Of a stretch of 64,000 nucleotides of DNA, positions 51,459 through 59,871 are shown in pieces. A model generated the notes under the pieces. It worked only from the letters and a program-made list of their open reading frames with translations, made no database searches and was not told where the DNA came from. Source of the stretch: Paenibacillus sp. J45TS6 (GTDB lineage Bacteria; Bacillota; Bacilli; Paenibacillales; Paenibacillaceae); assembly GCF_018403285.1 (NCBI RefSeq), contig NZ_BOSJ01000015.1:39090-103089 (forward strand), read 5' to 3'. The position numbers and the translations under genes are program-made. The stretch's first letter is position 1. Every line of letters begins with the position of its first letter.

Positions 51459-51923
51459 TTAAGCACCTATAATAACTTCCCAGACAGGCTTCGTATGTCC
51501 TCCTGGATAAAGGATATAGAGCAGTGTATACACAAGGACCCCTGTTGTGGCAGTGAAGAACCAGATCATAGAAGTTACTCTGCCGAGCCGCCTGTGTTTT
51601 GCATATTTTTCTTTGTAGCCCCATAGGAGGGTTGTAATTCCGAATATCGCTCCCACGGTAGCCATTACAATATGGAAAATAAGAAACACTTGATAGAATA
51701 ACTTTAAATGATCTGGCCCGCCCCAAGCCGTATTTCCTACAATGATTGTGCGCGAACTGTAGATAATGAAGAACAGAATTGCTGCCCAGGCACCGGCAAG
51801 CATCATTTTCTTATGCGCTTCTCGTTGCCCCCGGATAATAAGTACCCATCCGATCCCCACCAGTACTGCACTTATCACGATAAAAGCCGTACTTAGTGTA
51901 GGCAGCCAAAAATATAAATCCAT
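51459..51923 (-). CDS. DUF420 membrane protein (YozB/CtaM-like), oxidase assembly
   Basis: 154 residues from ATG 51923 (GGGGGAAGG adjacent; the earlier start lacks one). Four helices with conserved His: LIIRGQREAHKKMMLAGAW, YQVFLIFHIVMATVGAIFG and KHRRLGRVTSMIWFFTATTGVLVY. This is DUF420, represented by YozB in Bacillus and CtaM in staphylococci, linked to haem-copper oxidase maturation. Last gene of the cta cluster, 47 bp after ctaG, which supports that role. Confidence 0.85.
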   Translation of the reverse strand: MDLYFWLPTLSTAFIVISAVLVGIGWVLIIRGQREAHKKMMLAGAWAAILFFIIYSSRTIIVGNTAWGGPDHLKLFYQVFLIFHIVMATVGAIFGITTLLWGYKEKYAKHRRLGRVTSMIWFFTATTGVLVYTLLYILYPGGHTKPVWEVIIGA

Positions 51924-51970
51924 GTTCCTTCCCCCCGTGTCCTTCATGCTGGTGAATCTTACGTAATACC

Positions 51971-52879
51971 CTATATCTCGTCTACCTGCTTAGATACGTT
52001 TGGAATAATCTCTTCCTCTTCACTCCGCTCTTTCTTGTACCACTGAAAAAAGACATACGCGAGCATAATTCCAAAAATCAATTCTTGGATCATCTTCATG
52101 ATCACTCCGCCTACCTGCTGATCCTGCTGTGCATTCGGTAACAAATTAAAGTAAGAGGGTCCGCCGACAGATTGCAAGAGGATCTGAGGATCACCCGAGT
52201 AACAGTACCCCATCGCAGTCGCCCAAACGTTTGGATCACTATAAGTTGCAAACAATGGTTCTGAAGCAAAGATAATAAGCCCGCAGGCCGGCGTAAGCAG
52301 TACCATGTTTAGAAAAATAAACCCGATCTTAGCAAGGCTTGATCCCCTGTCCCGCTCTGGAACAGGATGAACTAAGGATCCCCACATCAGGAGCGACGCA
52401 ATGAATAGAACGATGTAATAAAGTCTATGTACTGCAAAGTTCAGCATGACGTAGTCATGCACGATCGGTATATGATAGATCGAAAATAGTCCGTTAAATA
52501 AAAGTGCCGCCACAATAGGTTTTCCTAAGAAGGAAAAAGATTTTATTAATGGATAGTCAAGAACTTTACGCCAAACCCAGGATGGAATCCCTCTCATAAG
52601 CAGCGGCGGTGCAGCGATATAAGACAGCGCCATACTAATCATGTGAAAGGTGAACATGGTATGTCCCAGTAGGCTAATCGGGCCTCCTTGTGCCATATAG
52701 AGAATAAACATCCCGCATACAAACATAATTTTCTGCCGTGAGGTCGTCTTCTCCGTTATTCCTGCACCATAAGCAAGCGGGCCAACCATTACAAAATAAA
52801 GTGCTGTCAGTATAAGCATCAAAGCCAAAAATAATGGACTCCATACGTCCCCAAAACTAAAGTATTCTAGTCCAAGCAT
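51971..52879 (-). CDS. ctaG: Cytochrome c oxidase assembly protein CtaG (caa3_CtaG)
   Basis: 302 residues from ATG 52879 (AGGAGGG at 5 nt). Seven helices; conserved His-containing segments YMAQGGPISLLGHTMFTFHMISMALSYIAAPPLLMRGIP and GLFSIYHIPIVHDYVMLNFAVHRLYYIVLF define PF09678. CtaG is needed for active caa3 oxidase in B. subtilis, probably in Cu_B insertion. Follows ctaF with about 90 bp gap. The acidic cytoplasmic tail EEEEII is normal. Confidence 0.9.
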   Translation of the reverse strand: MLGLEYFSFGDVWSPLFLALMLILTALYFVMVGPLAYGAGITEKTTSRQKIMFVCGMFILYMAQGGPISLLGHTMFTFHMISMALSYIAAPPLLMRGIPSWVWRKVLDYPLIKSFSFLGKPIVAALLFNGLFSIYHIPIVHDYVMLNFAVHRLYYIVLFIASLLMWGSLVHPVPERDRGSSLAKIGFIFLNMVLLTPACGLIIFASEPLFATYSDPNVWATAMGYCYSGDPQILLQSVGGPSYFNLLPNAQQDQQVGGVIMKMIQELIFGIMLAYVFFQWYKKERSEEEEIIPNVSKQVDEI

Positions 52880-52972
52880 AATTTCCCTCCTGCCTTGCTT
52901 CATGACAGTAAATAAATGGATTTATGAAAAGGAGAAAAGGCAGCGAAAAAGATTCGCCGCCTTCTACTGTTG

Positions 52973-53293
52973 TTACCACCATACCCAAAATAACGCGGTA
53001 ATAATGGCCGTAAAGGCCACGAAAAATCCGAATGCCATAAAGATGAGAGGAATAAAATGTCCTTTGTCCTTCATGTGCATCCAGTAAGCCATCTGGATAA
53101 CCACTTGTAGAACCGCCATTGTGAGCAAGAGAATGATCGTAAAGGTTGTGTTCACTCCGCCTGCAGCCACTGCTCCAAAAGCGATCAAAGTTAAACCTAT
53201 GGAGAAAATAAAGGCAACCACATGCTTTTCTGGCCCTTCCGGGCGATGACGATGCTTGACACTGTTATTGCCAGCCTGTTCATGACTTGCCAT
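52973..53293 (-). CDS. ctaF: Cytochrome caa3 oxidase subunit IV
   Basis: 106 residues. His-rich start (KHRHRPEGPEKHVVAFIFSIGLTLIAFGAV), then three helices, with QVVIQMAYWMHMKDKGHFIPLIF the COX4_pro/CyoD signature. Located between ctaE (3 bp) and ctaG. Structural subunit of the terminal oxidase in the cytoplasmic membrane. Confidence 0.92.
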   Translation of the reverse strand: MASHEQAGNNSVKHRHRPEGPEKHVVAFIFSIGLTLIAFGAVAAGGVNTTFTIILLLTMAVLQVVIQMAYWMHMKDKGHFIPLIFMAFGFFVAFTAIITALFWVWW

Positions 53294-53296
53294 GGA

Positions 53297-53923
53297 TTAA
53301 ACCACCTTTCCCAGTAGATAAACGACCGTAAAGATGAATACCCATACCACATCGATAAAGTGCCAATAAATCGCAGACACATAGATCTTGGGTGCGGTGA
53401 CGACCGTCAACCCTTTTTTGTACAGTTGCCCTATTAGTATGCCAATCCAGGCAATACCAAATGCGACGTGAGCACCGTGGAATCCAACAAGCGTATAGAA
53501 GGCGGAACTAAAAGCACTTGTTGTCATACCAAAGTTCTTGTGAACAATGTATTCATAGAATTCATAGATCTCTAAACTAAGAAAGCCAAGTCCAAGGATA
53601 ACCGTAACAATAAGCCAGAAAATCAGCTTTTTAACATCATGTTTGTGCATGGCTTGAATAGCGAAAACACTCGTTAAACTACTCACTAACAGAATGAATG
53701 TGGCAGCTCCCACAAGGGGCAGATGGAACAGTTCATTTGCTGTAGGACCCTCTACTGTCTGATTACGAAGCGCAAGGAATGTAGCAAACAAAGTACCGAA
53801 CAGTACCGCCTCTCCTCCAAGGAAAAGCCAGAAACCAAGGACCTTGTTGCGTCCTTCCAGTGTTGCTTTTTCAGGTTCGTGAGGCAGCTGACCGTTTACA
53901 GCTTCTGTATGTGGTGATGTCAT
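53297..53923 (-). CDS. ctaE: Cytochrome caa3 oxidase subunit III
   Basis: 208 residues, five helices. GFWLFLGGEAVLFGTLFATFLALRNQT and FHGAHVAFGIAWIGILIG are COX3 signatures; the short form lacks helices 1-2, as in Bacillus. ATG overlaps the ctaD stop by 4 bp. Part of the proton-pumping oxidase complex. Confidence 0.94.
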   Translation of the reverse strand: MTSPHTEAVNGQLPHEPEKATLEGRNKVLGFWLFLGGEAVLFGTLFATFLALRNQTVEGPTANELFHLPLVGAATFILLVSSLTSVFAIQAMHKHDVKKLIFWLIVTVILGLGFLSLEIYEFYEYIVHKNFGMTTSAFSSAFYTLVGFHGAHVAFGIAWIGILIGQLYKKGLTVVTAPKIYVSAIYWHFIDVVWVFIFTVVYLLGKVV

Positions 53924-55809
53924 AGCTTAGCCCCCTTATCTTCCAGTTCCTCGGGATCAATATGCCATCCATGATCATCGAACAAGGAACGTGCGGCCAT
54001 AGATCCGAATGTAATGAGAAGACCAATGATAACCACGATATAATTATTGAATAGGAAGTTCATAAATCCGTTGCCAAACTCGTCGTTTGAGAACATAAAA
54101 CCCAGACCTGCAATGAAAATCCCTACAGACATCAGGAATGGAAGCGGTGTGGCAGAAGGCATGTGAATAGGACCAAGCGGCTCTGCAGGTGTCATTTCTG
54201 TGTTGCCTGCCATTTTTTCTTTCCACCAAGCATCAAGACCACGTACCAACGGAATTTGCGTAAAGTTGTGTTCTGGAGGCGGAGATGGAATGGACCATTC
54301 CAGTGTACGGCCATCTTCCCAAGGATCATTAGGTGCATCCGCTGGTTTTCTGAAAGTAATAACCACATTAATTAAGAACAAAATAACGCCGATAGTCATC
54401 AAAAATGCTCCGATGGTACTAATATAGTTCAGTTCATCAAACCCTTGATCCGGCGCATAGGTTGCAACCCGGCGCTGCATTCCCAAAAGACCGAGGAAAT
54501 GCTGAACGAAGAAGGTGAGATGGAACCCAATAATAAAGAACCAAAACGTAATTTTGCCAAGCGTCTCATTAAGAAGACGTCCAAACATTTTTGGCCACCA
54601 GTAGGTGAGTCCTGCAAATATGCCCAGTACGAGACCACCCACAATAACATAGTGAAAGTGTGCTACAACGAAGTATGTATCATGGAACTGAAAGTCCGCA
54701 GGTGCTGATGCGAGCATAACACCCGTCACCCCGCCCATTACAAAGGTAGGTAAGAAACCGATCGCATACAAGTTCGCTGTTGTAAAGCGAATCTGTCCTC
54801 CCCACATCGTAAAGAGCCAGTTGAATATTTTGATCCCGGTTGGTACGGCAATCAGCATGGTAGAAATAGAGAATAGTGCATTAGCAATCGTACCGAGACC
54901 GGTCGTAAACATGTGATGCGCCCATACCATGAATCCCAAAAATGCAATCAGGATCGTTGCAAATACCATCGAGCTGTATCCAAACAATCTTTTTCTTGAG
55001 AAGGTAGGAATAACTTCTGAAATAATACCGAAGGCCGGCAAGATCAAGATATATACTTCGGGATGCCCGAAGATCCAGAATATATGCTGCCATAATACAG
55101 GGTTACCGCCGCCTTCTATACTAAAGAAGTTTGCACCCAGAATCCGGTCAAAAGTTAACAGGACAAGCCCAACCGTAATCGCTGGAAAAGCAAATAGAAT
55201 CATAGCGGATGTAATAAATGTCGTCCAAGCAAACATCGGCATGCGCATAAAGGACATCCCTGGTGCACGCATCGTAATAATCGTAGCGAGGAAGTTAATC
55301 CCCCCGATCAGCGTACCGAGACCCGCAATCTGCAGTCCAATGGTGTAAAAATCAACCCCATGTGTCTCACTGTATGCGGAACTTGCCAGCGGCACATAAG
55401 AAGTCCATCCGGCATCCGGAGCTCCGCCCATCACCCAGCTCAGGTTCAGCAGGATTCCTCCGAAGAGAAACGTCCAGAAACCCAGTGCATTAAGGAATGG
55501 AAATGCTACGTCCCGCGCCCCAATTTGAAGAGGGAGGATTGCATTCATAAAAGCAAAGATAATCGGCATAACGCCTAGGAAGATCATCGTTGTACCGTGC
55601 ATCGTAATCAGTTCATTAAATAGCTGTGTACTAACAATCTTGCTATATGGTTCCATCAGCTGGAGACGGATCAAAATCGCTTCGATACCGCCGATACCAA
55701 AAAACAGAGCGCCTGCCATCAAATAAAGTATTGCAATTTTCTTATGGTCAACCGTCGTAATCCAATCCATCAGTCCGGTATACCGTTTAACCGTATGAGC
55801 GTGAGCCAA
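53920..55809 (-). CDS. ctaD: Cytochrome caa3 oxidase subunit I
   Basis: 629 residues from TTG 55809 (AAGGAGG at 9 nt). The longer frame begins with TTG 55830 whose codons overlap this ribosome site, so the shorter form is preferred. Fourteen-helix subunit I with haem a, haem a3 and Cu_B: first low-spin ligand in ITMHGTTMIF, WIFGHPEVYILILPAFG (Cu_B His cross-linked Tyr), MVWAHHMFTTG (two Cu_B His) and YFVVAHFHYVIVGG (haem a3 and haem a His). Reduces O2 to water and pumps protons. Confidence 0.95.
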   Translation of the reverse strand: MAHAHTVKRYTGLMDWITTVDHKKIAILYLMAGALFFGIGGIEAILIRLQLMEPYSKIVSTQLFNELITMHGTTMIFLGVMPIIFAFMNAILPLQIGARDVAFPFLNALGFWTFLFGGILLNLSWVMGGAPDAGWTSYVPLASSAYSETHGVDFYTIGLQIAGLGTLIGGINFLATIITMRAPGMSFMRMPMFAWTTFITSAMILFAFPAITVGLVLLTFDRILGANFFSIEGGGNPVLWQHIFWIFGHPEVYILILPAFGIISEVIPTFSRKRLFGYSSMVFATILIAFLGFMVWAHHMFTTGLGTIANALFSISTMLIAVPTGIKIFNWLFTMWGGQIRFTTANLYAIGFLPTFVMGGVTGVMLASAPADFQFHDTYFVVAHFHYVIVGGLVLGIFAGLTYWWPKMFGRLLNETLGKITFWFFIIGFHLTFFVQHFLGLLGMQRRVATYAPDQGFDELNYISTIGAFLMTIGVILFLINVVITFRKPADAPNDPWEDGRTLEWSIPSPPPEHNFTQIPLVRGLDAWWKEKMAGNTEMTPAEPLGPIHMPSATPLPFLMSVGIFIAGLGFMFSNDEFGNGFMNFLFNNYIVVIIGLLITFGSMAARSLFDDHGWHIDPEELEDKGAKL

Positions 55810-55826
55810 CGTTGTGTACCTCCTTC

Positions 55827-56912
55827 TCAATCCGCACTGTTCGTTTCATATTCAAGCTTATAACTCGCCAAGTATTCAGCAAGGGCATCAATTTCTTCTG
55901 TCGTGAGTCCTAGATCACTAGGATTCGGCATTTCGTTGCCTGGTTTCACTTCTTGCGGATCATGAAGCCACTGTTTCATGTTATCTTCAACAGAAGCTCC
56001 CTCTTGGCCTTCACGTTCGTTCAGAAGCATACTGGCTACTGATTCTCTGCTGCCGATTCCTGTGAGATTCGGACCGACTGGAGTCCCTTGATCTCCCACA
56101 GCGTGACATGTTAGGCAGGCAGATCTGAATTTCTCTGCAAGCTGCTCATCTTCGGGAAGAACGGCCGGTGCTTTCATAGAAGCAACCCAGCTATCGAATT
56201 CTTCCGGGCTTACTGATTTGACTTTGAATTCCATGAAAGCATGAGATGGTCCGCATAACTCTGCGCACTTCCCCCGGTAAACGCCTTCATTCGGTGCGGA
56301 AAAATGGAACTTGTTTGTTGTCCCTTTTGTATCGTCATCCCCTGCAAAGTTGGTATCAATCTTACCGGAAAGGGATGGGACCCAGAAGGAATGAATTACG
56401 TCTTGACTGTCAAGGACAAAAGAAATCGTCTTGTTCGTTGGAATAATAAGATCTTGTGCGGTCGTCACACCCAAATCAGGATAACTAAATTCCCACCAGT
56501 ATTGGTGAGCCGTTACTCTAACCTGAAGGGCATTTTTGTCTTTGGTGTAATCTTTACCGAGTGCGGAGAGCTGTCCAACCGTAGGAATAGCGAGTACAAC
56601 AACAAGAATGAGCGGAATCACAGTCCAGATCACCTCAAGCTTGAAATTGCCTTCAACTTGTTCCGGTACTTCAGTCTGTCCTTTTTTGCGTCTGAACTTG
56701 ACCAATACGTAAGCTGAGATGGCAAATACCACAAGCAATACGACGACCATGATCGTTATAGCAAGTTTCATCAAATCAAGCTGACCTTGTGCTACAGGAC
56801 CTTGCGGGTTCATTACAGATAAATCCTCTCGACCACAAGCGGACAACAATAATAAAGAGAATGCTGTCAGTAAAAGGAGGATCCGTTTTCCGTACTGCCA
56901 CCTTTTCATCAC
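55827..56912 (-). CDS. ctaC: Cytochrome caa3 oxidase subunit II with fused cytochrome c
   Basis: 361 residues: lipoprotein-type signal with LLSAC lipobox (Cys26), two helices to about 125, Cu_A domain with CAELCGPSHAFMEF (C-x3-C, H, M) and a C-terminal cytochrome c domain with CLTCH haem site and a distal Met in GNEMPNPSDL. This fused domain defines caa3. Receives electrons at the outer face and passes them to ctaD. First gene of the operon; a strong promoter with a 16-bp palindrome in its spacer lies about 120 nt upstream. No ctaA or ctaB is adjacent. Confidence 0.95.
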   Translation of the reverse strand: MMKRWQYGKRILLLLTAFSLLLLSACGREDLSVMNPQGPVAQGQLDLMKLAITIMVVVLLVVFAISAYVLVKFRRKKGQTEVPEQVEGNFKLEVIWTVIPLILVVVLAIPTVGQLSALGKDYTKDKNALQVRVTAHQYWWEFSYPDLGVTTAQDLIIPTNKTISFVLDSQDVIHSFWVPSLSGKIDTNFAGDDDTKGTTNKFHFSAPNEGVYRGKCAELCGPSHAFMEFKVKSVSPEEFDSWVASMKAPAVLPEDEQLAEKFRSACLTCHAVGDQGTPVGPNLTGIGSRESVASMLLNEREGQEGASVEDNMKQWLHDPQEVKPGNEMPNPSDLGLTTEEIDALAEYLASYKLEYETNSAD

Positions 56913-57027
56913 CTATCTACCCCACTTTTCCCGTTTTCGCTGATTACCATCTGGTTCCAGAAAGCGATTATTCTACCTGTTCTAGTACCTTTGTTGTAAT
57001 CCTGTCAATTAATACAATCACTTATTA

Positions 57028-57056
57028 AATATAAGTTGACGTCAACTTTTTGTCAA
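57028..57056 (-). promoter_or_regulatory. cta promoter with a perfect 16-bp palindrome in the spacer
   Basis: Minus-strand TTGACA (57051-57056), 17-nt spacer, TATATT (57028-57033). The perfect palindrome AAGTTGACGTCAACTT (57033-57048) fills the spacer and touches the -10. Further GTTCAC/GTGAAC words lie upstream at 57070-57124. Nothing else is visible in 57057-57340. Confidence 0.75.
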
Positions 57057-57344
57057 TCTTTAGACACATGTTCACAAATTGTTCACCAAGTCAAAAAAAC
57101 CGCGCCACTGCCCGATTTGTGAACGATTTCAGTTTGATATAAACCGGAGTTTGTCCATTGTTTTCTTCCAATATACGGATAAAACGGGAGGATTCGAGCT
57201 ATTTTTCCAATAGGTTAATTTATGTATATTAGTGCAAATAAATAGATATTAAACCTAGTATCATTTTATAGAGTCTAATCCCTATTCTATGCTGTCATGT
57301 GCATTTATCACGGAGCTTTATTGTATTTTTATCCATCATTTACC

Positions 57345-57380
57345 ACAAAAAAGAAAACCCGCTTTGTGATAGAGCGGGAT
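57345..57380 (-). terminator. Terminator of the methionine aminopeptidase gene
   Basis: CCCGCT / AGCGGG arms, then TTTTCTTTTTTG on the minus strand. Confidence 0.82.
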
Positions 57381-57409
57381 TCCTAACCACTTCCCTGCAA
57401 CTTGGTAGT

Positions 57410-58159
57410 CTAGATCGTTAGAAGCAACGGACCATCCTTCGTAATCGCTACCGTGTGCTCATATTGAGCACCAATACTTCCATCTGCTGATCTAACGGTC
57501 CAGCCATCCTCTTCCCAATAAACAGCGCCTGTTCTTCCCATGGTCAGAACAGGTTCGACGGTAATCACCATACCCTCAACCAGCTTCATCCCTGTTCCCT
57601 TTTTTCCGTAAGGAAACACATCTGGCTGCTCGTGCATTAACCTGCCAATACCATGTCCTACAAGCGGTTTAACAATGCCGTAACGCCATAGTTTTACATT
57701 TTTCTCAATGGCGTATCCTATGTCCCCTATCGTTTTACCCGGCCTCGCTTCTTCAATACCGAGTAACATAGCTTTCTCGGTTCGACGAAGAAAACGCTGG
57801 GTTTTTGAATCGATTTTTCCGATGGCATAGGTCCACGCAGAGTCTGCGAGCCATCCATCCTTGTTAACAACCATATCAATGGTGACAACGTCACCTGATT
57901 TCAGCGGCTTTTCACTCGGAAATCCGTGACACACGATATCATTAACCGACGCGCAGGTTGCATAGGGATAACCTTTGTAGCCTTTTTGCTCAGGAACCGC
58001 TCCATTTCGAGCGAGAAAGGTTTCTACGAATTCATCAATCTCTTGGGTTGTCGTATCTGGGGCAAGTTTTCTCTCAATTTCACGATGGCATTCTTTTAAG
58101 ATTCGTCCGGCCTCACGCATGTAACCGATCTCTTCTTTTGTTTTAAGCTTTACCGACAT
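57410..58159 (-). CDS. map: Methionine aminopeptidase, type I
   Basis: 249 residues from ATG 58159 (GAGGGGG at 8 nt). Removes N-terminal Met from nascent proteins. Dinuclear-metal ligands: Asp in VVTIDMVVNKDGWLADSAW (two Asp), His in LVGHGIGRLMHEQP, Glu in ITVEPVLTMG and Glu in QYEHTVAIT; catalytic His in VCHGFPS. Bacillus carries two type I enzymes (MapA, MapB); this unlinked copy, not next to adk/secY/infA, is more like YflG/MapB, though that is inference. Confidence 0.93.
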   Translation of the reverse strand: MSVKLKTKEEIGYMREAGRILKECHREIERKLAPDTTTQEIDEFVETFLARNGAVPEQKGYKGYPYATCASVNDIVCHGFPSEKPLKSGDVVTIDMVVNKDGWLADSAWTYAIGKIDSKTQRFLRRTEKAMLLGIEEARPGKTIGDIGYAIEKNVKLWRYGIVKPLVGHGIGRLMHEQPDVFPYGKKGTGMKLVEGMVITVEPVLTMGRTGAVYWEEDGWTVRSADGSIGAQYEHTVAITKDGPLLLTI

Positions 58160-58214
58160 ATGGCCGTCCCCCTCTATATTTATGGAATCTTTACCATATA
58201 TATGCTGAGAAGGA

Positions 58215-58262
58215 CGCAAAAAAAACCGCCTCTCTGTTTCAAATTCATCAGGGTGGCGGTTC
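58215..58262 (-). terminator. Terminator of the 62-residue protein gene
   Basis: AACCGCC / GGCGGTT arms with inner partial pairing; eight T follow on the minus strand. Confidence 0.8.
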
Positions 58263-58322
58263 TATAAACAACAAAGCAATATAATCAGCAAATACAACGG
58301 GAATGCCTTACAAAAAAACGAA

Positions 58323-58511
58323 TCAGGAGACTGAGGAATTCAGTCTGGTTAATTCACGCTCAACTACAAGCGTCAGTTCCTCTTCATACCCTCCTGTTAT
58401 CCGGTATTTTTTCACATACTCCTTCACGAATTTTTTAGGATCCTTCGGCCTGAATATACGAGTCATTTCCCGTAAACTTTCTTTGACCTCATTATGACCT
58501 TTTGTTGCCAT
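58323..58511 (-). CDS. Small basic protein of unknown function
   Basis: 62 residues, very charged and helical (KESLREMTRIFRPKDPKKFVKEYVKKYRITGGYEEELTLVVERELTRL), no signal or membrane segment. A very strong ribosome site (GGGAGGGAG, 6 nt) and its own terminator make it a real gene. Not recognised. The 414 bp upstream (58512-58925) contain no other gene; they include a CAGGTACCTG palindrome (58638-58647) and GC-richer stretch, perhaps a leader. Confidence 0.7.
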   Translation of the reverse strand: MATKGHNEVKESLREMTRIFRPKDPKKFVKEYVKKYRITGGYEEELTLVVERELTRLNSSVS

Positions 58512-58925
58512 GATAACTCCCTCCCAAAACGTTGAAAGTGAATGCTCCGTTTAGAGAATGCAAAAAGAAAGATCTAAATTGATACCATGAAGAAGTGTGC
58601 GCGGCAATATTCAGCTTTAGGCCGGGACTCCTGAGAAGACAGGTACCTGACACTATAATTACCCGATATGATTCCTTTTGAATCACACTTCCATTGTATC
58701 ATATTCAAAGCAGTCGTACAGCTTTACAACTTTATAAAAAGTAATTAATTTACATTTTATCTACCAAAGTTCGAATTTTTGCCTCGGATGGCTTTCCTTT
58801 ATGGTTATTGTCTCTCTACTTGGAATAATTATGTCTGAATCAGGTTACCTTAAAGCCAGAAGCCTGGCGCTTCACGATTTTTATGAAATAATGGTTACTA
58901 TTTCTTTCAAGGAGGCATTCCAATC

Positions 58926-59210
58926 ATGAGCGGAAAAGATAAGGAGATGCTCCCGATATCCAAGGAAACAGTTGAGGTTGACGGAGTTTATACAAATGAA
59001 CGAGGACTTACAGAGCATCTTTACAGAGGTCAACATTTCCCATCGGATCCAGTATTGGGTGCTACAGAATGGGAATTAACCGAGTTTATGTTTGAGAATC
59101 ATCATGAGGGGATCACCGATCCTAGACTGGTTCCTAAGGAAAATGACACAGATAAACAAGGAAAAATCACGAATCCAAGACGTCAGCAACAAGGCGGAGA
59201 TCCTTCCTAA
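58926..59210 (+). CDS. Small hydrophilic protein of unknown function
   Basis: 94 residues, no signal or membrane helix. EVDGVYTNERGLTEHLYRGQHFPSDPVLGATEWELTE has a short beta-rich fold resembling YjzC-type proteins (G-x-F-P-x-x-P-x-x-G-x-x-W), followed by an acidic helix and a Gln/Arg tail (NPRRQQQGGDPS). ATG with AAGGAGG at 9 nt, own promoter-sized leader and terminator. YjzC relation is only a resemblance. Confidence 0.7.
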   Translation: MSGKDKEMLPISKETVEVDGVYTNERGLTEHLYRGQHFPSDPVLGATEWELTEFMFENHHEGITDPRLVPKENDTDKQGKITNPRRQQQGGDPS

Positions 59211-59246
59211 TTTACTTTTATTAGGTGAGGTAAGTTTACTTCTATA

Positions 59247-59306
59247 GAAATTAGGGTATCCACTTAAGCCGCTTTGCCGGTTCACGGGGTACCCTAATTT
59301 ATTTTT
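59247..59306 (+). terminator. Terminator after the 94-residue protein gene
   Basis: AAATTAGGGTA / TACCCTAATTT arms with a further CC/GG pair and long loop, followed by ATTTTTATC. Confidence 0.8.
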
Positions 59307-59409
59307 ATCTAATTTTTGTATCAGCGATTAATTTTCCTGTATCTGTTCAAATATCTCCTCCCCCGTCATATGCTAACTTATAGCACCTTGTACAAAGGGA
59401 GGAAGAACA

Positions 59410-59748
59410 ATGTCTCCATTCAAATCATCTACAGGTCTTGATGAGAATATTGCTGCTGCAATATGCTACCTGTTCACCTTTATAGGAGCAATTGTGATGC
59501 TTGCACTGGAGAAACGAAGCCGATTTGTCATGTTTCATGCTCTGCAATCTTTGTTTGCTTTTGGCTTTATCGTAGTTGGACACATTCTTAGCGGGCTTGT
59601 TCCCTTATTTGGTCCGCTGCTCGCAGCTCTGTTATCTCTTCTCGGCTTTGTTATTTGGATTGTAATGTTAGTGACGACACTGCAAGGAAAGTGGCTAAAA
59701 CTGCCTATTGTTGGGGATTTAGCTGATAAACAAATGCGTAAACTGTAA
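59410..59748 (+). CDS. DUF4870/Tic20-like membrane protein
   Basis: 112 residues, three helices (about 12-35, 45-68, 70-95). GLDENIAAAICYLFTFIGAIVMLALEKRSRFVMFHALQSLFAF matches DUF4870 (N-x-x-A-x-L-x-Y-L-x-x-x-x-x-G-x-x-x-L-L-x-E...F-x-x-x-H-A-x-Q-S). Function unknown. ATG with GGGAGGA at 7 nt. Single gene ended by a long hairpin. Confidence 0.87.
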   Translation: MSPFKSSTGLDENIAAAICYLFTFIGAIVMLALEKRSRFVMFHALQSLFAFGFIVVGHILSGLVPLFGPLLAALLSLLGFVIWIVMLVTTLQGKWLKLPIVGDLADKQMRKL

Positions 59749-59809
59749 TAGAGGATGTATCATCTCATTAAACACCTTAGTCTTTTATCAAAAAATGTGT
59801 AATGTAATT

Positions 59810-59857
59810 AAAAAGCCGGTTACATGATCTAAAAGAGATCACGTAACCGGCTTTTAC
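59810..59857. terminator. Bidirectional terminator
   Basis: AAAAGCCGGTTAC-A-TGATCT / AGATCA-C-GTAACCGGCTTTT arms between the convergent DUF4870 and xanthine permease genes. Confidence 0.93.
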
Positions 59858-59871
59858 TTTTTACATATGCA

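Noticed and set aside
55810-55830. Upstream TTG start for ctaD
   Set aside because: Its first codons overlap the AGGAGG site that serves TTG 55809.
57070-57124. Rex-type operator upstream of the cta promoter
   Set aside because: Only scattered GTTCAC/GTGAAC half sites, not the TTGTGA-N6-TCACAA arrangement.
58630-58660. Riboswitch in the leader of the 62-residue protein gene
   Set aside because: The CAGGTACCTG palindrome and GC-richer stretch match no aptamer core I can recognise.
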